A stretch of DNA of 64,000 nucleotides, from assembly GCA_008933995.1 (NCBI GenBank), contig WARS01000013.1:9506023-9570022 (forward strand), given 5' to 3'. The translations under genes were made by a program, and so were the position numbers. Position 1 is the stretch's first letter; each line of letters begins with the position of its first letter. Of the stretch, positions 47,201 to 59,200 are shown one piece after another. Source of the stretch: Datnioides undecimradiatus. Lineage: Eukaryota > Chordata > Actinopteri > Lobotiformes > Datnioididae. The notes under the pieces are model-generated. The model did no database searches. It had not been told where the DNA came from and saw nothing but the letters and a program-made list of their open reading frames with translations.

Positions 47201-50200
47201 TTTAAAGAGCACCAGAATTGCGAGTGGAGCATTTCTACTTTAAGTCTACATCACATTTGTCACAGGCTGTTTTTGAGGGTTAGGGTTGTTTCTGAACAGC
47301 CACAGCATCAGTTTAAGGTCACAACTAGCTATATGTTAAGATACTCTGACACTTTCTAATATGTGATTAGCATCAGTAGTCTGTCACTTCACACTTCTGA
47401 AGTATACCCAGTGCAGTCAGTGATGAGTGAGCGGGACCCCTCTCATGGCCCACTGTATCTAAACTCTAAACTCTGTTTAATATACATTTTTATGTTCCTT
47501 GTTATTTTCAGAAATGAAAAAATATCTACCTCATCCACTTTTGCGCTTCCTGTGCCTCATTACCATCTCCCAAACTGCAATGGAAGACTGTAATAATAAT
47601 AGATAATAAGTGAACATCAATTGAGTGATTTGCTAACTTTTTTCAAATTTTGACTTGTACAGTCCTTACAGATTTTGTGCAATTACTGTATGCCTGTTGT
47701 ATTAACTTGGTGATACGTCTGGGTAAATAGTACTTTTTTTTTTTTTTAAGGCCAACAAGTCTTTAGATTTTTTTTTCTCAGATTAGGCCAAAGTGATGAA
47801 TTTAATCTCTAGAATTGACAAAAATGTTAATCTTCTTCTTTCTATTAACACATTAATCTCACTTTTTATATTACGACTCTGTTTGCATCCCTGGTCCCAG
47901 CAGTTGTCTGTTGTTGAGACTACATTTTACTTTTAACAAAGCTTGTCTGCTTCTCTCTCAAACTTGAACTTTCCAATTCCAGTAATTGACACAGATGGCT
48001 GCAAGGGGTATTTCTTAATTCATATTTCCAAACAATCTTTTAGACACCTGAGGTGGTGTGTTACCGTTTGTGGTAGACTGTGTTTATTGGAATAATGAAT
48101 AATAAGTTTATGCACATGACATTATATTTTTATATATTTTTCTTGTAGCTAAATAAGTTGTTTAGATGTTTTAGCCAAATTGAAAGAATGTAATCTGGCT
48201 GATGTTGTGCACTGTAAAGCATGTGTACCATTGCTGTTGTATCTGTTAAGTCTTTGAAATTAACACTGTGCACTCTTCATTAGTTTGTTAACTATTGTCA
48301 GTATCAGATCAATGGCTGTATTGGTAAAAGAAAAAAAATAGTTTTGCTTTGAAATGTCATTAGAGCTCAGCTTTGGCTTTGTTTACAACTTTCCTGAGCT
48401 TATTTTCACTTGCATTGTGATCACAGTCAGTTTTTTATTTATTTATTTATTTGGCTCAAGTTTTTTTTCTCTTTCACTTTATAGGCCTCCCCTTTCTCTT
48501 GCTTTGTTTATGGACATCGATGATGCTCTTGATCTCTGCGGTGCTTAAATCCTTTATTTATTTTTGAATCACTGATCAGAGTATTCTCCTTTTGCCCTTT
48601 TCAGTTCATAGTTGGTTAGGATCTATTTGCAATGACTGTCTGCCCTCTAGCCAATTTGTAATGTTTTTTTATACCGCATTGATCTCATGTTGCCCCTGCA
48701 TTAAGTAAAACTGTGTGTTTTTGAAATTTATACAACCTCTCAAGGTTGAATTTTCACATTTCCAAGTTTAATCAGACGGTCCTGACATGTTACAGATATT
48801 GTTGTCTCACAAAGAAAAATGAGTCAGCAGTAAATTATAAATATTAATACATGTTGTCCCAAACAGTGCACTGCACAGAGCTGAAATGCAGTTTGTCTTT
48901 ACTTTCATTATTTGCTTTGATGCCCTGCTGGGTGGGCTGGATTGTTGCCTCTTTTACATCTGTTACACACACACTGTTACACACACACTGTTACACACAC
49001 ACACTGTCACCTCTACATTATTAGCCATTATGTAAGTGTAACATTGAACTACCACATGTAGTGTTGCATTAAGCTCATTTCACTGTGAATTCTGCATTCT
49101 GCATTAAGCTCATTGATGTGTTGTGCACACAGGAACTCAGATGCTGCAGGCAATTAAAAATTCAGTCCTTCTTTACCTATTCCATTATATGTGCTATTTT
49201 GCCTGTAGGGAAGCAGCACAGCAGCGACTTTTCCCGTCTGATCGCTCAGGTTCGGGGTCGCCTGGAGACCACCAGAAAAACTCGTATCAAACAGGAAGTC
49301 ACTGTGGAAGACAAGGATGCACCACAAACACACTCTGCAGGTACTGCTGTCATACTCATTTATTTTCTTAAAGAATGAAATAGACTCAAGCCACAACTGT
49401 CAAGACTGTCTGGTACCCTTTTCAGCTCAAGTCACCGTATCCCCATCGTAATGCCATAGTTTGTCTTGTGTCTTCACAAAACAACATCCCATAGTGAAAC
49501 TGTTGCAATTTAATGGCTTTGTGACAATTCTGTTTTTCTAACAATGTGCTAAATAAGCATGCAATGCAGCTTGATGGGGTTGTTGTTACTCCCTGCTGAT
49601 TGTGTGTGTGGTAGAGTTTTGTGAATGAAGTGCACTCAATTTATTCTTCCACCCTCGTCAAATTCACAGCAAGACTGTGCACTCCATTGTTGGGCACATC
49701 TGGTAAGAGTGGATAAAGATGTACGTCAATAACTGTAATCGATGTTGGTCTGATTTCATGTGTTATATAATGGAAATGGAAATTTTAGAGAGAAAGTGCA
49801 GAGAGGGAAAGAAGGAATATAATGTGGAGAAAGGTAGAACACCTCTATGCCATGTGTAGATATTTTCAGTAAGAGTTTTCAAATATTTTTTATATTATAG
49901 CTTTAAGTAAAATTGCAGCAGCCAAACTCAACATCTGGCTTTCAGAAACCAGACAAACTCCCTCACTGCACCATTAAAAATGATATTGATGCTTCTTGTC
50001 TGAGCTGTCGACAAAGTGCTGCAGGAATCAGACAACACTTCCTTTGTAAAATTAGACAGTACAGACTTATAATCCCGATCCTGATATGCTTCTCTGTCTT
50101 GCTTGTCCGTATAACAGATGGTGATTTGGCTGTTTCTGACACTTTATTTACGTAAACTTGCAGCTTTTTTGTCAAGTGCTGTTACCGGAATAAGATGTGT

Positions 50201-53200
50201 CTCAATTTTAAAAGTAGATAAGCAGATTGAAGTAGAAGTAAAATAGATAATTAAGCCCTGCCTGGATGTCACAACAACAAATGAAAGCTTGAACTAAAAA
50301 TCTACTCTTGGATAGGAGTGTAAATAAATATTGTTACTCTTGAGTTTTGACATTTGACATTTTGTTCTGCCGTACCCTGTCAATTATCAAAAACATGATT
50401 TCTTTTACATGCATGATATAGGCAAATGTTTAGTTCTCTGCCGAGATTGTGCAAAAGACGCACCAAAAAAAAAATTCTACCCAAATTTTATGTTTATAGT
50501 GATGTTTTATTCATGCTAAGTTTATAGCAGAGTGGTATAACAAACCACAGAAACAAAGAAGTAAGAGGATGCAGTTTGAAAGTGGATTTGCTGCTGCACT
50601 AGCTGCTGAGCCTCAAGGAATAAAGTATGATATTAAATGACACTGCAAGGAAACCAAATATAGTTCCTTGTTAGCGCACTCCACATGCCTAATTTCACCC
50701 CTATTGGCAACTGATATTAAAACAACAAATTTTGTTTTGAACTTAAAGCGCCTCTGTAATGATGACAATATATAATTTAATATTTTACAATTTATTTAAA
50801 TTTTTCTAAATCTCAAATCCCATATTTCCCAAATAATCTGTTACTGCGCGATTAAATTAGGTTGGGATTTTACGCACATACTGAATAAATTAATGGTGTT
50901 ACAATTTGTACACAAAAAACAAATTAAAAAAGCACAAACAAAACATGCATGACAATTTCTGCTGTGTCAGACCATAGGTAGGTCTCCTTAAGTCTGGTCT
51001 TACCATTGAGAATATGTAAAAATCCAGTGCACAGAGGAGACTGGGTTGTGCATTAATTTTATGCATGCCGCTTATTTCTCCACCGTTTGATTCCCCATGA
51101 ATGTCTGACATGATGATATATATTTTTGCCTCCTTAAGATCAAGCTGCAGAATCCAAAATCTGCTTAGTGAAGGTAGAAGACGGAGAAGCTGATGAGGAG
51201 CCTTCTGCAAGAGGGATTGAATTGTCAGCCAGCCCCACTTATAGTGACGTGTCCATCAGCAGGTGAGCCTCAGATAATGGACACATCCTGATTTGCTCAC
51301 AGCAGGTGACAGTCTCAAAGCTTGTTGACAAGGTTTGGTCCTTTTCATACTACAGAAAAGGGGATCCTTGTTTTTGATTGCTCGTCCACTGTTTGAATAT
51401 GAATAATGTAATTTCGCTGTAATAGTGATGCAAGATAGGTTTCAACCCCACTGATTTCTTTTGAAATACAGTGCCTCCTCCTGTAACTCTAACAATCCAT
51501 AAATCTTTGAGGACATCACTGACTATGCTCATTTGAAAAACATGACAGCATTTATTTTCAAGCCTCCTCTGTGGCATGTACATGACAGCATTGTAATAAT
51601 CTTTGATTAATTGAATATTTAATTAGCAGTTTGTATAACCTCTATCATGGCAATCTCAATAATTGTGGTGACCTAATCTGAAGTAATTGTAGTCAGATGT
51701 TAACACGTTGGGGGAAAAGAGACAACCTGTTTTGCGTGGATAACAGCTCCTGAAAGCTGCATTCTCTGATAACCAACACATGACATGAATCATTTATTTA
51801 TGATATAACACGTACAGCAATGTAGCAATTAGCTGCCCATACATAAACTACACATTAATGAAACATTGTATTAGAACTTTTCTGTAAATTTGTGTCCCTA
51901 AAATCTGTACATCTGTCATTTTGGTAATAAGTAGCACACTAGCCGTTGTGTAAATGAAAGTAAGAAAGTGTTTATTGAAAGAGCAAATAAAGGCTGACAT
52001 CATACCTCCTGTAAATTGAGATTTTAGAGCTTATGCACTAAGTGCAAACAGTCATTAAACACTGACTTGGCACTCAGCATATGGCGCATTGTTAGTACTG
52101 CATCACTCACATCAGATCTATTCCCTTGCTGTAATCAGTAAAATAAAAGAATACATTTCATTCTGTGTGTAAATAGATAGTGTGAGCTGACTTGCATGGT
52201 GTCTCTCTAATGGCAAAATCCCCCATGATTAAAAAAAATTGTGTGCAGCTGAATCAATACATGTGCCTCAGACATCCTCTATTGCTCTTTACATTCCCCC
52301 TTATATATTCACTTAGCTGTCACTGTAGTGTGATACTGCAGGGAAATACACTCTGCCTGTAATCAAGAGATGTAGTTATTAACATAAGCTTACAATGCTG
52401 CATTTATTTTTTTATTTCTTAGAAGCCCAAAGGTTGTTTGCATATTTCTTTTTGAATTGCAAAAGGCATATATTCTATTAAAGGCTTGCACTTGACGACA
52501 CATTTGTTAACTTTAGGTGTCACTTTCTTTGCGGTTTTACATCCAGAAATCCCACATTTACAGATCTCCCACAGACCTCAAAAAAAGTGATCTTAATGTT
52601 AATTTTCAGTTTTTTCCTCCCACAGTAATCAAGCAAGGGTGTTCCTGTGAAATTACACATGAGTGTAGGATGAAAAATCAGCTTTGAGTTAAATTGCAAA
52701 TGGTAAAGATTTTTTGGTGTTGCTAAATAAGACCCAGCAGCCAAACACAACATCTGGGACTCAGGATCCAGACTGGCTGCTTCACTGCACCATTAAAAGT
52801 GATATCGATAGCCTCTTGTCTCAGCTGTCAACAGAGTGCTGCAGGAATCAGACAACCCTTCCTTTGAAAAGATAGTGAGAAGAGCAGACTTATATTCCAG
52901 ATCTCTACATGTTTCTGTGCTTTGTTTGTCCCTATCACAGATGGCGATGTGGTTCTGCTGTTGACACACACTTTGATGTGTACACGCAGCTTGTTTTCAA
53001 GTGCATAGAATCGAATGCATCTCACTTTTAAAAGCAGATGTTAACAGATGTTAGCGGAGGTAATAAATGGAGAATCAAGCCCTGCAGCATTTATGTCGCC
53101 TGTCACCCTTGTCCTTCCCAAACTTTACTAAGGGAAACTGTGTTGTTGCATCTTTGTCTTTATTTTAGTAGCTCAATGTTAAAACTGCAAACCCAAGCTA

Positions 53201-56200
53201 GAAAGAAAAGGCTTCTCTCTAATTATGACTGAACCAACCTCCAAAGCCCTATACTGTACATTTACAAAGTACCAACAATTAGACAGGGACCACTTTTAGT
53301 TTATAGCAGAGAGGCGCTAAAAACACCAGAAATAATGAAACATTTTGGGAGCATTGCAGTTTGACAGTGGCTGTGCCAGCTGCTGAGCCTCATTGAATAA
53401 ATTATGACATATTTTCCTGCAAGGAAAACAGAAGAGCTGTTTCTTAACACACTGAACGTACTGTATGTTCTGTGAGTTGTGTCCTTATATTATCTAACGT
53501 ATTTAATACCTTTCAAACCCAGAGAAATCCATAATTTTAATCAAGAGAACGGCCTTCTATATTTTCCTTTGGTCATTTCACAATAGTGTTATCATGACCC
53601 CTCTGTGTAGGCATCACTGTTGTGGCTACAAGTCTTAAAGTGACTTTTTATCCAGCTTTGAGTCACACACTTTTTAGATCTGTGTATGTGCTTAAACTAT
53701 AAACTTAAACCCGATAAAAGGTTTCTGATCTGACGTTATTAACAATGCATCAAACTGTATGACAACATGAACATTGTTATTAAGGGAAAGGAGATGTTCA
53801 TAGTGATGAACCGACAGATCCATCACCCACATCCGTAGCTCCCCACCCAACAAAGTTTTATAGGAATATTTGGTTCGTATTTCTGTTCTCTCTCACCGCT
53901 ACCATAGCGTAACACTGTCCACCGCCTTCTCTGCACCAAACGGCAGACTGACTACCTGGTGAACACACTGGCACATATAGAGCCAGAAATTTCCATTAGG
54001 TGCTGGTGGAGACCACAACAAACATGAAAGAAAGTAAATTCTAATTCAGTTGTACAATGAGGGCACACATATCTTTAAAAGTAGAATTAAATTTTCTTTT
54101 CATTATTCAATGAGGACATTGAATCTCTGTTTCTGTCTGTCTCTCTGGCTCGGACATTGCTTTCATATGCAAATAAAACGCACATCAGTGATTCAAACAA
54201 CCTTAAAATGTTGCACAAAAACAAATGTGTGTTTCTCACCAACAATAGCTGCTTAACCTGCATATATAGGTGATAGTAACAGAGGAACTCTGAATAAACT
54301 ATGTTTGTTCCAGAAGAGTTTTAACAACATGAACAGTGGAGATGGGGGGGTGTAGAAAAGAAAACTGAAGTAGCAGTAACAGCAGTACAACTAACAGCAG
54401 AATAGTCATTTTATTATCAGTATTTTGGAAGTGTTTTCTTTTTGAGACAAGCTTCACAGTACAGCAAATCAATTTAGCACAATTTAGCACAGCATTGCGA
54501 TGTGTATGACTGTTGCCTGGTTTAAATAAAGGGAGAAAATACAATGATGATGGTCAGTGTTGCCTATAGTTGTGAGCTATAGAAGCAGTTTGAACTTAAA
54601 GATCTCACTGGCTGGCAGCAGGAGGGGTAAAAGACAGCGCAGCTGTGGTGTGACTTATTAAGAAGCCTCAGACTATAGCCCCTCAGTAGTGTGAAAAATC
54701 TAACATCTAGATTTGACTCCTTTTTTGAAGTAACATCTGGGGCTTTTGCCATTTTTTTTGTTCAGCTTACCAGTGAGTTTTTTGGGTTTTCCACTCTCAG
54801 TTGGGTCCATAAGATCTGAGATACAATAACAACACCTGCCGATATAAGTCTAAAACAATAGATATCATTCATAGACCGCAGTGCATTACAATCTATTTAG
54901 AGACATCTCCTAGGAAATACATAGGAAAGTATGAACCAGTGTACTACATCAAATCCCCTGTAGCAGTTAAACTTCGTAGATGACATGTTCTCTCTTTCTG
55001 TCTCTACTCTCTCTCTTTCTCTTTCTGCCTTTACAGTTCAATATCAGACATCTTTGGTCCGGAGCCTGTCAGAAACCTTGAGTAAGTGATTCTGCTGTCA
55101 TTGCAACTGTTAAGAAAAGTAATGTCATTTTAGTTTTTGACTGTCCCACCCATTAATGTTAGGCTTGCTATACCGTCTGTCTCCTACTACCAGTAAACTA
55201 TTGCTGTGTCTGTTCAAGACACACCTCAGAATGGGTCGATTGCCTGGCCTCCTGTATTTCTGCTTGCAGCTTTTTTGAGAACTGCTCGTCCAAACACTGT
55301 GGCGCTAGCCGCTGCGCTTCCTTGTGTCCTGAGCAACAGACCACAAAATGGCTGTACACCTTTTATAAGACAAGAATAGGCACATACTTCAGATCAATAT
55401 TGCATAGGCTGGTTAGACATGAAATATAACTACTATACTACTAGCTGAAAGCAAAACATTCCTTATTTAGGTTCTTTGCCCTTGTCATTGATTGTGTTTC
55501 TTATTTTACAGACAGGTTATATAAATTGTTACACAGAGACATATTTGAAAACATCGTTTGAAGCTATTAATGACTAATTAATGAATTAATGATTGGTTGT
55601 CAGTCCTTTTATTTACGTTCAAACCAGCATCTCCATGTTAATGATATTTCATTATGCATTGTGAAGCACTTTGTCAAGTCTCTTTCAATATTAGCTCTAC
55701 AGATTAATCATTGATCATTCTATTCTATTCTATTACATTCTTACATGTATTAATGGTAATTGAGATATCACTGTGGCAATGGTTTACAGGTGAATAAGAG
55801 ATACTGGTACAACTCTATGAACAGCCAGAACAGCAGGCTCCTGTAGTGACAGCTGTTCTGACGCAATCATGGTGCAAGCTGCAGGCTAACGTGTACTAAC
55901 TGCACTAACAGGACTATGCTACTAAATAACTAACTGACAACCAAAGTCATACAGGCAGCTGTAAGTGTATGTTGCCTCTCTTTTGTGGCAGCTGTGGCTT
56001 ACAGGTAGAGGTACAGTTACAGGTATAAAGCACTAGTCTGAAGACTTTTGTTCTCTGAGCTCTAGCAAAGACGGAATTGTTTCCCTGTGAGCTCTTGGTC
56101 TGACTTGTATTTGTATCTGGTGAAGGAAATATCTAGATAATTCAGAAAACTAAGTAGATATTTAATATATTTTTGAATATTACTAAAATTTCAATCTCCG

Positions 56201-59200
56201 TTTAATAATGTCTTGACATTCCTCTCCTGTCATATTAGGAGACTACTACAAGACTACTATTACTCTGAATTGTGGCCCGCCAGCCACAATAAAGCAAGGA
56301 GAACGGCTAAAGCCTGCATTACTGTATGTCCCAAAGGCTGCTTTCATAGACATTGCTCCTTAGTCACGGCTTAACGTTGGACACGTTGTCCCTAGTGCCC
56401 TCTGTGACCACGTAATGCAATGCTTTTCCTGGAGCACACTTTGGAAATTCACTCAATATCAGAGGCAGCAACATAGCACCGCTCATCAGGTTACTCCTGT
56501 CAACAAACTGTTAGACAGTTTTTGTTTTAGGTGGTGTCCCAGAGCTCTTAATATCAACAACTTAACACTCCCAGAAAGATGTATGATTTTGTCCAATTAA
56601 ACTGTTTGTGAGAAACTGAGTTGTGTCAGCATTAAATGTGGTTAGGGAGTCCAGGGATACTGGTAGTCATATTTCAGACCAATTATATCTGTGACAAGTA
56701 GGCTGAATATTGAGACTAAATATATACTTTTTTTTTTTTTTTTTTTTTTTTGGATTAGTGCATTCAGTATTCTGATATTTCCTCTCTTGGTTCCTGATCA
56801 GTGTGGTACTGCTGTCTTCTCTGTCAAGTGATTTTGACAGGGCAATAAGACAGCCACACACAGCTCCTCACCCTTGATGACGCACATAAACAACTGCACT
56901 GACCGGATACTCATTTACTTGCAAACGGTGCACTAACACTGAAGATCATAGCCGCATTGCATCTTCTCTCTGTCTTATTTTTGCTGGTGGTTTAACCTCG
57001 TGCTGCTAAACTAACCCATGTCACAGGTGGGAAATGTACCAATAAGAAACTAAAGTCAGTGTGTGGTGATGGTAGATGCATTTTAGCATTTCTAACCAGT
57101 TAAGCATGTCTGTTTGTGTTTGTTATGTTTTTTCAGTACAGATGCATTTAATCTTGTTGTAAGAACAACGCAGTTAAAAATGTGAAGCAAGGACATACAT
57201 GCATGTGACTTCACCTTGAGCTTGTTGTGGATAATAAAAAACTCTGCTCTTCCCTCTGAATGACCTTGAGGCAAACCCACCAGTACTCATTGATGTCACC
57301 CCTCCACGCACCACTGTTTTATGTATATAGTCATATTACGCCTGTAGTGCTGTGCCTTTGAATGCGTCATCAAGACAATGGGCGAAAGCCAAGGCTGCGC
57401 TTGTAACATTTTACTTCCACCAGGCGTGGCTTTATCTTCATCCTCCAGCCTTTTTCAGACTCTGGCAATGATGACAAGTTAACTGTAGATTGTTTTGGTC
57501 TCCTGATCCATGCTTTGCAAAGAAGCCAACTGCCTGCTTACCAGTAATTCACTATATTTAGACATCTCCCCATCCTTCCACTGCCCACATGTGGACTTCC
57601 TGACCCACATTCCTGCGTTGGTATTTTGTTTTTCTAGTCCGTTCAGGCAGAGATAAATAGGTACTGGACTCTGTCGCTGGCTGGAGGGTGACATACATAT
57701 GAAGTATGATCAGCTGATGAGAGCCCTTCGTGTGTAGCTGTAAGTGGTGCCATATGTGGTTTTAGGGCTCCCTGCTGGCCTCTCAACCCTGTTATCCGAA
57801 TATTTCTTATGGAGGAGATCTCAGTGTCCACCAGTGAGGGTCAGAGGTGATTCAGTAATGGGGCTGTGAGTTAACAGTGCATGCTGAGCTGTGGAGCCCA
57901 CCAGGGCTCATGGTGGCAAGAAATATTGATGTGACAATAGGTAATCCATAAGGGGAAAACAGCTTATTTAGTGGCATTGAGCGCTCACTCCAGATGTGTT
58001 TCTTTGACAACAGTAAGGGTTCCTTTAGAATAAAAGTAGAGAAGTGCATTTTATTGCAAATAAAAATACAGATTAAAAAACTGTCTACAATAAATAAAAT
58101 CATCTACAATCTGTAGAATTAAACAAAGTACAAATACTTGTTTACAGTAGATTACATCACATTTACTGTTTCAAAATGTTTTGTAGTTTAGGAAAGAAAG
58201 AATTTGGTCATATATGCTTCATAAGACGTATAAAATATGTTATATATACTACAAAACATTTTTCCTAAAACTCAAGAACAGTAAATGTGATGTAATCTAC
58301 TGTAAACAAGTATTTGTACTTTGTTTAATTCTACGGATTGTAGATTATAATTTCATAAAAAAATATGATATATATATAATTCAAAATTGCATTGTAAAAA
58401 CATGTTTATCACATTTATACAAACAATGTGTTTTTACTGAACACTGAAATTGTCTGCAGTCTCATACAGTGGCAGGTTTAATTAAGATGCAATTTTATGT
58501 CAAACGTGAAAAATCATGAGTCTGTTGTGCATATGCTAATGTATTAGTTTGACTTGGCTCTGACGTTATCTGAATCCACACGTACCCATAAATCACCCAC
58601 CTGGACAAATTAGTTTCTCTGATTTAGAGACCTGCCCCGCATGGACATTTTACTCTACCAGCTGCTTATATTGCCTTTTAAATTATATCATGCAGCCTGA
58701 GCTTTCCAGGTGATTTTTTTATGGTGTGTTGTTTTGATGTATGAGTGTTTTCTGTAACAGTTTACTTTAATGCTTCTCCGTGCACACAGAAACCTCACTG
58801 CAGCAAATATCATTTTAAGCATCAGAAACTGTAGTTGTAAACTTGACAGGACAGGGGAAACAGAATTAAACTTTTAGCTACTTAATTTTTTTTGACAGCT
58901 CTGATTGAGCTCAGGTTTTATCAGGACAGCTGCTTTACTCTAAGCCGTTTCACTGTATGAACCTGGACACTGTGTCTGTGACCTTTTTAGACGTGTAGAA
59001 GAACAATTAGCGTTAGATACAGGCTGATCTTGTCATCGTGTCAGATGAAGTTGTGCTGCTGTGCTTCGTGTGAAAATGTGCTCAGCATCTCTATAAACAG
59101 GGACGTGCACCAATCTCACTTTTATCTTGTATTTTTGAGAACATAATTAAAGTCTTTGTCATTTATGATTTGTAATTCCAGCCATCCAGTATTATTCTAA

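Larger units (their letters stand above)
42878..49208 (+). other. rad18: rad18 intron 9 (6.3 kb, longest)
   Basis: It holds a LINE 3' tail (+, 43800-43943), an antisense LINE relic (44320-45390), a (TTTA)n tract near 48433 and a 14-bp minisatellite (48961-49010). The rest shows nothing I recognise. Confidence 0.85.

Noticed and set aside
48961..49010. Repeat-spacer array resembling CRISPR
   Set aside because: It is a simple 14-bp CA-rich minisatellite without spacers, in an animal genome.
55640..55740. TGTGAAGCACTTTGTCAAG followed by short TTCTA repeats, possible LINE tail
   Set aside because: Resemblance is brief and the usual AATAAA-like ending is missing; not strong enough to annotate.
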